A stretch of 32,003 nucleotides of DNA, from contig NZ_HE998568.1 of the NCBI RefSeq assembly GCF_000327285.1, positions 313,450 to 345,452 of the forward strand, in the 5' to 3' direction. Under the pieces are notes generated by a model. It was not told the origin of the DNA and ran no database searches. It saw only the letters and a list, made by a program, of their open reading frames with translations. The first letter of the stretch is position 1; the number at the start of each line of letters is the position of its first letter. The position numbers and the translations under genes are program-made. The DNA is from Holdemania massiliensis AP2. Its GTDB lineage: Bacteria; Bacillota_I; Bacilli_A; Erysipelotrichales; Erysipelotrichaceae. Shown in pieces: positions 25,186 to 32,003 of the stretch.

Positions 25186-25524
25186 TTATATCCCACAAAT
25201 TGTAAAAGCATTTTCAACTTTAAAACAATTCTCAACCCACGATTCAAGTTCTAAAATAGCAGCTTCCTTTTCGTCCCCATAATTATGAGATAGCAACAAA
25301 AGCACTTCCCAATTTTCTGGATGAACTTCCGTTCTCCCATAGTAGTCGAAATGCGGAAGGGCCGTATGGAAAAGCTCAAATAGCTTTAGTTCGTCAAAAA
25401 TGTCTGCGTGAAGACATATAGAATCTTCGCACCAATATCTGTCGTGGTAGGTGCCTTTTTGAAACTCAAAAAGGCATGTGCTATGCAATTCTTTTCTCTC
25501 AGCTTCGGTTATAAAATACTTCAT
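25186..25524 (-). CDS. Hypothetical protein, candidate orphan immunity protein
   Basis: A 112-residue acidic soluble protein (MKYFITEAERKELHSTC...) with no recognised family. ATG 25522-25524 has AAGGTG 6 bases upstream; a GTG three codons earlier is part of that site. It lies directly downstream of the RHS fragment on the same strand. Its small size, acidity and position at the end of a broken toxin fragment suit an immunity gene whose toxin tip has been lost. This is inference from context only. Confidence 0.6.
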   Translation of the reverse strand: MKYFITEAERKELHSTCLFEFQKGTYHDRYWCEDSICLHADIFDELKLFELFHTALPHFDYYGRTEVHPENWEVLLLLSHNYGDEKEAAILELESWVENCFKVENAFTICGI

Positions 25525-25626
25525 TCCTATCACCTTATATTCGCTAAGTACACCTTATCAACCAAAGGTGTATATATTTACATTCTAAAGCTGCACCTCG
25601 TAAAAGTCAAATTAAGAGCAGCATAG

Positions 25627-26253
25627 TTAAAAACTGTTCCGGAGTTTGACACTTGAGTGAATCGCATATTCAAAAAGTCCTTTATTTAAGGGACTTTTTT
25701 TGTCAAGTTTTGTAATTTTGTAGGTGACCTGCCCTTCCGTCACTTCCGTCTTATTGCCGGTCAGTGTGATCACGGTTTCCGTTGTCGTCTTCGTTGTCCC
25801 TTGCGTCTTCACCGTTTTAATCAGCTCGTCATTTTCATTGTAGCTGTACTCTTTCACGGTCGTTGCGCCATTGAGGATCTCGGTCTGCTTCGTCACGCTG
25901 TTGATCGCGTTGTACACATAGGTGTAAGAGCTGAGTGTTCTGGTTCCCAGCTTAGTCAGTTGGGTTAACAGATTCCCGTTGTTGTCATAGCTCTTGGTGA
26001 TGACGACATTGTTACACATCCATTCCTTGGTCATCCGGCCCAGCGCGTCATATTCATAATTGGAATAATGCGATGCGTTGACAGTCTTGGTCATCCTGCC
26101 TGCCAGATCGTATTGGTAGGTGATGGACGTATTATCCGGATAGGTGATCTTTGTGCGGTTGCCGTAAGCGTCATATTGATACTGGATTGTCTGGTTATCC
26201 CGAACCACTTTATTCAAGCCTGCAAAGCTTTTTGTTGCTAAATCATCAACAGT
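25627..26253 (-). pseudogene. RHS/YD-repeat protein fragment
   Basis: The open frame 25627-26253 encodes YD/RHS repeats: YQYDAYGNRTKITYPDNTS, YQYDLAGRMTKTVNASHYSN, YEYDALGRMTKEW, KSYDNNGNLLTQL, then YSYNENDELIKTVKT. There is no real start; only TTG at 26217 opens it, without a ribosome site. There is no toxin tip: after VTYKITKLD the frame runs through a terminator-like hairpin and stops. The fragment is visibly richer in GC than the genes around it, as in Rhs elements. It is a stranded internal piece of a large RHS polymorphic toxin or wall protein. Confidence 0.82.
25671..25702. terminator. Bidirectional terminator-like hairpin inside the RHS fragment end
   Basis: Stem AAAAAGTCC (25672-25680) / GGACTTTTT (25691-25699) with a 10-base loop and T/A runs on both sides. 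It lies inside the open frame of the RHS remnant. This suggests that the last residues of that frame are not original coding sequence and that the recombination joint is near 25700. Confidence 0.65.
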
Positions 26254-26273
26254 TTAAAACTAACCATAAGCGC

Positions 26274-26786
26274 TTAAATCTCAATTTTCATACCTGCTTT
26301 TAATTCACAATATTCATAATCAGACAAATCAAATACTGTAATACAAATTAATTTTTCTTCTTTGTCAAAACTAAATCTAACTCTTCCAAGTTGAACACAT
26401 TTCACAGGCCGAATCTCTTTCTGAAATTTTATAGTAATATCCTTTGGACTTAAATAGACGAAGAAATCTATTATTTGATCACAAAAACCATTTCTAGTAT
26501 TTCCATCCAGCATGAATAATGGTACTCCTATCTGCTTTTTTTCACACTCATTTTCAGGAAAATCTATAAGGTAAACTTCATTCACAGCTACTAAGGTAAT
26601 ATCTTTCAGTGTTCCTTTTTCTTTTTCTATAGAAATTTCAATAAGAGAGTTTTTAAAATTTCCAGTTCTCCAATAAATTTTCTCACCAAAGTAGCTTCCC
26701 GCCCCCACAGTAATAGTTATTGGTACATAATAATCTATTTCGATATCATATTTTTTTTCACTTTCAACTCTTTTTAAAAATAACAT
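26274..26786 (-). CDS. Putative immunity protein for cassette 1 toxin
   Basis: A 170-residue soluble, mainly beta protein (MLFLKRVESEKKYDIEIDYYVP...) with no recognised family. It starts 18 bases after the stop of the cassette 1 toxin tip on the same strand, with GAGGTG about 11 bases before the ATG. A small non-membrane protein immediately behind a variable toxin tip is the standard immunity position. It is fully open although its toxin gene is damaged. Confidence 0.65.
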   Translation of the reverse strand: MLFLKRVESEKKYDIEIDYYVPITITVGAGSYFGEKIYWRTGNFKNSLIEISIEKEKGTLKDITLVAVNEVYLIDFPENECEKKQIGVPLFMLDGNTRNGFCDQIIDFFVYLSPKDITIKFQKEIRPVKCVQLGRVRFSFDKEEKLICITVFDLSDYEYCELKAGMKIEI

Positions 26787-26804
26787 TATATTTCTTTCAC
26801 CTCA

Positions 26805-27870
26805 TTACCTATTGTACTTAGCGTGTTTAATAACGTAATTTAAACCTTCTTCCCTTGGGGTAGTAATTATAAACTCCCAGTTTCCGCCATAAATTAACTT
26901 GTCTATTTTTAGACCTTCTTTCGCAATTGCTGCTTTCAAAGCAAAGGCAAATTCATTCAACATACTTTGACTACTTATTGGAGTCGTAAATGATCCAATA
27001 TTTTGTGCATTCCTTGTTATATATTCATACATATGCTTTGTTCCATTAGGATTCACCCAAAATTCTTGACCATCTACTGTGATATTAAACGATTTTGGAA
27101 TTTCAGTCCCCTCTCGCATCGGCTGAGTAGGTTTAATACTATCCCATACTGTTCCCGTATCATTATTTGCATCTACTTTGGGAGTGTTTTCACTCCAATC
27201 CTTATTTCTGTTTGAATTCAACTTAGATCCAATATACTCCTGCGTCCCTGCCGCAAGGCTGCCAAAGATAGCACCTTTGATCATAGAAGTTCCGGCTTGA
27301 TCCAGCACTCGATTTCCAAGCTCTGACCAATCCTTCACACCATATTTGTCAAATAACTCATCCTGATTCTTTGTTATGACTGCATCAACGACTTCAAAGC
27401 TATCTCCCGCTATAGATCCTGCTGCTCCTGCCATGCCTCCTGCGATAAAGCCATTGACAACCGCCCCAATCACTCCGCCTCCTGGCACAAAGAATGCCGC
27501 GAATGTCACCGCTCCTGCACTGACTGATATCGCTGCTTTTGTCCAGTCTTTCCACGTCATATTGGAAATGGCTTTCGAGGCTGCTACTACGGAATCGCTG
27601 ACATTTTGCAAGCCTCCTAACAAAGCCGCGTTCATTGCACCAGCCGCTGAACCGATTGTATAAGCTTCCTACTTTATTAAGAAAATCCACGTTGAATCGC
27701 GGTCCTTGAATCGATGCCATAATCGCTTTAACGTTTCGTTCTTCTTCCTGTTTTTTTGTTAACGCAGATATGGATACTTGTACTCCCGTTGTAATCGTTC
27801 CACGCTTTTCTTCCGCAATCCGCTTTGCGTTCTCTTCCGCTGCCTTTCTCAGCATCTCTGCCGTGTTATG
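26805..27870 (-). pseudogene. Polymorphic toxin cassette 1 (damaged), unassigned toxin tip
   Basis: It reads in two frames. From about 27870 to 27640: HNTAEMLRKAAEENAKRIAEE, then GPRFNVDFLNKVGSLYNRFSGWC. From 27635 to 26805: NAALLGGLQNVSDSVV, a Gly/Ala-rich hydrophobic stretch (VPGGGVIGAVVNGFIAGGMAG), KYGVKDWSELGNRVLDQAG, the hinge GTQEYIGSKL, and a variable tip ending EGLNYVIKHAKYNR. Against cassette 2, a 71-base deletion at 27625-27634 causes the frame break, and the repeated coiled-coil block is shorter. The tip (about 100 residues, with FNITVDGQEFWVNPNGTKHMYEYITR) is not assigned. ATG 27635 could start the second frame but has no ribosome site. Confidence 0.78.
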
Positions 27871-28057
27871 CGTGATTAACTGTTTTTGGCATTGTATTGA
27901 CTAATTTCCTCTTTTATTTTGTTCTTGGCTGTCAGACCTTCTTCATTATATCGGCTATTATTGTAACACTTTAAGTTCTTGCACCATGCTCATAGTTCAT
28001 GATATTCGTTTCATATCAAAGGGCTGCAACGCTTTGTTGGCATCACAACCCTTTACA
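27871..28057 (-). other. Gap with a short stranded reading frame between cassettes
   Basis: The minus strand has an open stretch ending at the TAA at 27876-27878 that reads YNNSRYNEEGLTAKNKIKEE, with no start signal. It may be another stranded coding piece joined at about 27870 to the cassette 1 body. A partly paired AAAGGG/CCCTTT hairpin near 28018-28053 could end the Imm52 transcript but lacks a T-run. Confidence 0.35.
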
Positions 28058-28777
28058 TTAAATACCTAACCTGAGCATTTTTTCAACGTCATGATGGAAT
28101 TCCATAGATACATGATCTTCAATATCAAACGATTTTTTTTGAATTTTAAAAATGTTTCTTTCAAAGCTAATATCTGAATACTTTTCTAATATGTCTTTAA
28201 TGTATTCATGACCAATTACTTTTTGAATATCTTCACCCCAATAATTAAGCCAATGAACTGTCGTAGGTTTGCCGTTTATCAAATATCTTTTATATTTCCT
28301 CATCATAGCTTTATTCGAAACGCATCCCCAGAATGGCACAAAACCTTGTGCAAGCTGATTAAACAAGTCTGAAATCAATTCAGCATTATTTAAATCTAAC
28401 ATATTCATTGTATTTGGTATTTCAACTACTAAAGTATTATAGAATATGGATTCTTTATTTCCTACTCGAAGTTGAATTGAAAATGATTCGACATCTATTA
28501 GTGATGAAAACATTTGAATTGAATATCCTAAATTCTCAAAAGTTTTATTATTCTCTTTGTTTATCCCCTCCCTAAGAATTTTTTCAAAGTTTTCGTAATT
28601 CCATTTTACTTCTTGAAATTTTTCCACACTGGATATTGCTATATAATTAGGTCTAAACTGACGTGGAAAATTTTGAAAAACACTTAAAGTTACAAAAGCT
28701 TCTTCAGCGATTTGTTTAAATGTCTTCCTTGGATCATCTGACTTTCTCCAGAGAATAATGGAATGATTTTGTAACAT
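28058..28777 (-). CDS. Imm52-type immunity protein for Tox-REase-5 toxin
   Basis: A 239-residue soluble protein. The N-terminus (SIILWRKSDDPRKTFKQIAEEAFVTLSVF), the middle FSIQLRVGNKE and the late VHWLNYWGEDI fit the Imm52 family, which is known as the usual partner of Tox-REase-5 nucleases. I recall this family link rather than having searched it. The ATG follows GGAGG by 5-6 bases, and this ribosome site overlaps the TAG stop of the toxin frame (28786-28788), so the genes were translationally coupled. The immunity gene is intact while the toxin is broken twice. Confidence 0.75.
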   Translation of the reverse strand: MLQNHSIILWRKSDDPRKTFKQIAEEAFVTLSVFQNFPRQFRPNYIAISSVEKFQEVKWNYENFEKILREGINKENNKTFENLGYSIQMFSSLIDVESFSIQLRVGNKESIFYNTLVVEIPNTMNMLDLNNAELISDLFNQLAQGFVPFWGCVSNKAMMRKYKRYLINGKPTTVHWLNYWGEDIQKVIGHEYIKDILEKYSDISFERNIFKIQKKSFDIEDHVSMEFHHDVEKMLRLGI

Positions 28778-28785
28778 TTTTCCTC

Positions 28786-30082
28786 CTATTTAGGTGCTTG
28801 ATAAATAAATTCTATTTCTACTATTCCTTGATCAATAAACAGATCTTGTACTACTTCTAGCGTATCTTGCTCCGCAAAATACCATTGTTTTGGTACCGTT
28901 TGCCGCCTTTATTTGCCGATTTGCTTCATCAAGCAATCCCTTCTTTCCGGTGAACCAGTCGTAGAATTTTCCGGTGTTTTTATTAATAAACTGTGAATAT
29001 TTACCCTTTGCATCAATTAAAATTCCGTCTTTAATTCCATCGAATTTTACACCATTCTGTACCCAAGCTTTTCCCTCTTGACCAGTTATTTGTTTTTGAT
29101 ATGATCTTGATGCTTCACTCATAGATTCATCTACATTTTCCCATCGACCATTTAAAATTTCACCCTTTATTGTAGAGTTTTCTTGATTAGGGCTGAGCTT
29201 AGCCCCAATATACTCCTACGTCCCTGCCGATAAGCTGCCAAAGATAGCGCCTTTGACCATGGAGGTTCCGGCTTGATCCAGCACTCGATTTCCAAGCTCT
29301 GACCAATCCTTCACACCATACTTATCAAATAACTCATCCTGATTCTTTGTTACGACTGCATCAACGACTTCAAAGCTATCTCCCGCTATGGATCCTGCTG
29401 CTCCTGCCATGCCTCCTGCGATAAAGCCATTGACAACTGCTCCGACCACTTCGCCTCCCGGCACGAAGAATGCCGCGAATGTCACCGCTCCTACACTGAC
29501 TGATATCGCTGCTTTTGTCCAGTCTTTCCACGTCATATTGGAAATGGCTTTCGAGGTTGCTACTACGGAATCGCTGACGTTTTGCAAGCCTCCTAACAAA
29601 GCCTCGTTCAGCTGGTCACCGAGTTCTTTTCCGCCTTTTTTAAAATTGTCACCAACTTCTTTGATCTCTTTGCCGCGTTCACTGCACCAGCCGCTGAACC
29701 GGTTGTATAAGCTTCCTACTTTATTAAGAAAATCCACGTTGAATCGCGGGCCTTGAATCGAAGCCATAATGGCGTCGACTTTTCGTTTTTCTTCCTGCTT
29801 CTTCGCTAACGCTGATATGGATTCTTGTACTCCCGTTGTAATCTTTCCACGCTTTTTTTCCGCTTGTTTCCTGATTACTTCTGCGGCTTTCTTCGCTTCT
29901 TCCGCAATCCGTTTTGCGTTGGCTTCCGCTGCCTTTCTCAGCATCTCCGCCGTGTTATTTGAGCTGGATGCCCCTGTATTCCTTCCTGCTCCGAAACCAC
30001 TGTTGGCGTTTCTGCCTCCACCGCTATTTAACGGATACTGTATCACCTTGTCATATTGCTTATATATCAGTGGTGCTAACAG
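28786..30082 (-). pseudogene. Polymorphic toxin cassette 2, Tox-REase-5 tip (nonsense and frameshift)
   Basis: An N-terminal body with a Gly/Asn/Ser linker (SGGGRNANSGFGAGRN), a charged coiled coil (AEMLRKAAEANAKRIAEEAKK...), the Gly-rich hydrophobic region, the hinge GT(stop)EYIGAKL, then a Tox-REase-5 nuclease tip: SRSYQKQITGQEGKAWV, GVKFDGIKDGILIDAKGKY, and ANRQIKAANGTK. Two lesions are visible. CAG became TAG at 29216-29218 in the hinge. An extra A at the A4 run 28888-28891 shifts the frame; removing it restores TKQWYFAEQDTLEVVQDLF to the TAG at 28786. There is no true start: the frame opens directly after the stop of cassette 3, and GTG 30046 lacks a ribosome site. It is a displaced cassette, not an expressed gene. 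Confidence 0.85.
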
Positions 30083-30433
30083 TTATAACTAATTTTACCA
30101 GAATATTCTCCTATGCCATGCAATTCTATTTCTATGTTAATTCGTTGACCATGTTGACTATAATGATCTAATTTCCCGATAGTGAAATCTCCTGCATTAT
30201 ATTTAGCAATTGCTTGTTCTTTGTAAATAGTAATTAAATATTCTGGATTTTCTTTTCCGTATCCTAAGTTTTCAAATACCATGAGTCGCATCATCTTAAA
30301 AATATAGTCTTTAAGCTCTTCTACCTCTGCATTAACCATTCTCCCACTAATCCCCTGAAACACTTTTTTCTGCCTGTAATTTAGTCTCAATGTACTCCTG
30401 TGAACCTGTTGAATTCAGAGGTTCCAGCTTATT
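30076..30433 (-). pseudogene. Polymorphic toxin cassette 3, truncated tip with frameshift
   Basis: The frame opens at 30433 with NSTGSQEYIETKLQAEK, which is the same hinge as in cassettes 1 and 2. It breaks at the A6 run 30364-30369 and continues in the other frame as VFQGISGRMVNAEVEELKDY to a stop at 30076. The tip ends KLDHYSQHGQRINIEIELHGIG, which resembles the HGQRINI...G-G-SGK region of small nuclease-like CdiA/YeeF-type tips (DUF6883-like, from memory). It stops just where that family would continue with a GW-x-PDG motif, so the C-terminus is lost. No immunity gene follows; cassette 2 begins at once. Confidence 0.68.
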
Positions 30434-30551
30434 TCAGTATCCTATTACAAGTTCAATGATTCTCTATTTCACATTTCTTATATACTTATACTTTGTGATT
30501 CTTACATCATATAACAACATCTAGATACGGTTTATCGTTATACTTTAAAAT
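30434..30551. other. Short AT-rich gap between papain-toxin immunity gene and cassette 3
   Basis: No gene or clear hairpin. It contains the joint between the active toxin-immunity pair and the first displaced cassette. Confidence 0.35.
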
Positions 30552-30875
30552 TTAAGCATTGTTCTTAAAAAAAATATTATTTAATTTAAAAAACAGATCA
30601 AAACATTGTTTTTCCGTTTTACATACTTTTTTAATATAATAGTGATAATCTCTTTCTTCATCAAACTTGATATTCATATTGTTTTCTATCCAATTACGAA
30701 CCCATTGATGAAATTCATATTTAAACTTAATCTCATATCTATTTTTTTCTTTTAAATTAGGATTATCATATAAAAATCCATTAAGAAAATGATATAAATT
30801 ATCAAATTTATACTCTCCTATATACATACACGGTCTTAATTCAATCCATTTTAATAAGTCTTCAATGTTACACAT
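30552..30875 (-). CDS. Putative immunity protein of the papain-like toxin
   Basis: A 107-residue soluble protein starting MCNIEDLLKWIELRPCMYIGEYKFDNLYHFLNGFL. The pattern RP-MYIG...L..FL.G is seen in a family of small proteins next to polymorphic toxins; I do not recall its name. The ATG has AGGAGG 6 bases upstream. It starts about 100 bases after the toxin stop on the same strand, the expected immunity position. It is very AT-rich. Confidence 0.72.
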   Translation of the reverse strand: MCNIEDLLKWIELRPCMYIGEYKFDNLYHFLNGFLYDNPNLKEKNRYEIKFKYEFHQWVRNWIENNMNIKFDEERDYHYYIKKVCKTEKQCFDLFFKLNNIFFKNNA

Positions 30876-30973
30876 AAAATCCTCCTATTCTTTAATTATT
30901 AAACCATAAGCCATCTATTAAATTTAGATTATCCTTTTCTAATAAATGGCTTATATTGACTGTTAAACTGCTA

Positions 30974-32003
30974 TTATTTTATTAAATTAGTAGTAATTTC
31001 AAATTCCCAAGGAAAGTCAGTTATGCCTAAATCATCTAGCCACGCATTATATTCAATTCCATTAGGCGTCATATTATCATAAATCTTATCTCCAATCCTT
31101 ATGGCTTCATGGAGACCGTTTGTAGAAATATTCCCCCCAAATTTATCAGAATAAATATATCCAGTTTTACTTTTTATAGTAACTCGTTGTCCCTCAACTT
31201 CTGCCTTTTTCAAACTTTTTTCTAAATAGTTAGCATACTCCTTACATTTATATAATTTTTTATATTCTCCTGGTACTTCTTTGGTAATATTATCAATCTT
31301 GGACTCATACACATCTTCAACTACTTGATCCCAAGGAATCTCTTCCACAAAGGTCTGTTCATCCCGGATTTTAATCTTCTCAAGATAGTCTTGATTTCCT
31401 TTGATATTCAATGGAAGATCAATCACTAAATCTTTTCTGATACTGACTCCCGGAAGCTTCTCCAAATACTTTAATTCCTTATCCAACGGGATCTTCTCAG
31501 CTAGTTTTCCTTCATCTGCTGCGTTTAATGGAATTTTTTCTGTTAATCCCGCCGATATACCAAAGATAGAAATAGCGTTCACAATTCCTTTGATTGGCAG
31601 ATATTTATCTATCACTTTATCTAAAGCAATGGATAAACTTAACGTCACAAACTCCGTGGATTGAACTATGCTAGAAACAGCTACTCCTGTGCTCTTGATA
31701 CCATTATTAATTGTGCTTAACAAATCTTCTTTGTTCTCTGTATCCTTTTTATCTTCCGTCGGTTTCCCGCATATTGCATTCACTCGTTCTTCCAACGTTC
31801 CTGTAACTTCTGGATACTTTTTGTTCAGGCTTGCCGTTTCTTGAGTCAAGTTATTCAACACCACATCTTTAACTGCCGCTGTTACTTTGTTTGTGATGTT
31901 CTTCATAGCTTCGACGAGTTGCGTTTGTTTTTCTTGCTTTTGCTTTTGAATCAGCTCCGCTGCTCTCTTCGCTTCTTCCGCGATCCGTTTTGCGTTCTCT
32001 TCT
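30974..32003 (-). CDS. Polymorphic toxin with C-terminal papain-like fold domain (partial)
   Basis: The frame stays open to the right edge, so the N-terminal part is missing. The visible 342 residues begin with a charged coiled coil (ENAKRIAEEAKRAAELIQKQ) like that of cassettes 1 and 2. A helical, partly hydrophobic region and repeated EKIPL motifs follow, then a C-terminal domain of about 100 residues with a papain-like triad: Cys in LYKCKEYANYLE, His in NGLHEAIRIGDKIYDN, and Asp in the same stretch (Cys221, His266, Asp277 counted from the ATG at 31904-31906). The close NGLHEAI...DN...G..Y..WL.D spacing is typical of Tox-PL/papain-fold tips (peptidase or glutamine deamidase). The stop is intact and an immunity gene follows, so this is probably the live toxin. 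That ATG is internal, not the start. Confidence 0.8.
   Translation of the reverse strand, partial: EENAKRIAEEAKRAAELIQKQKQEKQTQLVEAMKNITNKVTAAVKDVVLNNLTQETASLNKKYPEVTGTLEERVNAICGKPTEDKKDTENKEDLLSTINNGIKSTGVAVSSIVQSTEFVTLSLSIALDKVIDKYLPIKGIVNAISIFGISAGLTEKIPLNAADEGKLAEKIPLDKELKYLEKLPGVSIRKDLVIDLPLNIKGNQDYLEKIKIRDEQTFVEEIPWDQVVEDVYESKIDNITKEVPGEYKKLYKCKEYANYLEKSLKKAEVEGQRVTIKSKTGYIYSDKFGGNISTNGLHEAIRIGDKIYDNMTPNGIEYNAWLDDLGITDFPWEFEITTNLIK

Noticed and set aside
25004..25198. 64-codon minus-strand ORF
   Set aside because: It is antisense to the QueG-like fragment, whose conserved motifs are on the plus strand, and has no ribosome site.
25621..25660. Possible insertion-sequence end next to the RHS fragment
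   Set aside because: No terminal inverted repeat partner, target duplication or transposase frame was found in the window.
28018..28053. Hairpin AAAGGG..CCCTTT after the Imm52-type gene as a terminator
   Set aside because: Pairing is interrupted and there is no run of T on either strand. Mentioned only within the gap entry.
28888..28891. Programmed frameshift as an explanation for the split Tox-REase-5 tip
   Set aside because: The A4 run has no X-XXY-YYZ slippery heptamer or downstream structure that I can see, and the same gene also has an upstream nonsense codon and no start signal. Decay is simpler.

Overview
The window looks like chromosome of a low-to-moderate GC Gram-positive gut bacterium. 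It has ftsEX, a YitT/VanZ/PepF cluster, mannose-family PTS genes with a multidomain PRD regulator, strong GGAGG ribosome sites and short U-tailed terminators. By eye the core genes are near 50% GC, which together with the gene set suggests Erysipelotrichaceae (a Holdemania-like organism is a guess). Three stretches are clearly more AT-rich: about 1.0-2.3 kb, 5.6-6.3 kb, and nearly everything after 22.4 kb except one RHS fragment. These look like accessory DNA.

Layout. 1-949 (minus): start of ftsX and all of ftsE. 1.3-2.2 kb: a GNAT-like protein followed by a 43-residue acidic ORF, closed by a terminator. 2.4-5.5 kb: YitT membrane protein divergent from VanZ-family protein and oligoendopeptidase F. 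5.7-8.0 kb (minus): three unassigned genes, one with a C-terminal helix-turn-helix. 8.3-12.0 kb (plus): small HTH regulator, a Schlafen/AlbA_2-type ATPase-like regulator, an unassigned 377-residue protein, and an XRE regulator. 12.1-21.3 kb (minus): an amino-sugar island in transcription order MATE transporter, MtlR-like PRD regulator, PTS IIB-IIC-IID, two NagA-type deacetylases, and a ChbG/YdjC-type deacetylase. A cre-like site overlaps the PTS promoter, and no IIA gene is visible. 21.5-22.4 kb: a LysR regulator divergent from the MATE gene, with a perfect palindrome between them.

From 22.4 kb on is accessory DNA. It begins with an AAA_14/DUF4143 ATPase and a decayed piece of a second copy, then a small membrane protein and a decayed 4Fe-4S (QueG-like) gene fragment. 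The last 6.5 kb is a polymorphic-toxin locus read on the minus strand. A large toxin gene enters from the right edge and ends in a papain-like domain, followed by its probable immunity gene. Behind it lies a row of displaced toxin C-terminal cassettes: a truncated one, a Tox-REase-5 cassette broken by one nonsense codon and one frameshift but with an apparently intact Imm52-type immunity gene, a third with an unassigned toxin tip and its own immunity candidate, and an RHS-repeat fragment followed by another immunity-sized gene. Three cassettes share the same hinge (G-T/S-Q-E-Y-I) between conserved body and variable tip, and two share long near-identical bodies. This fits cassette capture and displacement: toxins decay while immunity genes stay open.

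No tRNA, rRNA, CRISPR array or complete insertion sequence was recognised. Domain names come from reading the proteins, not from searches.
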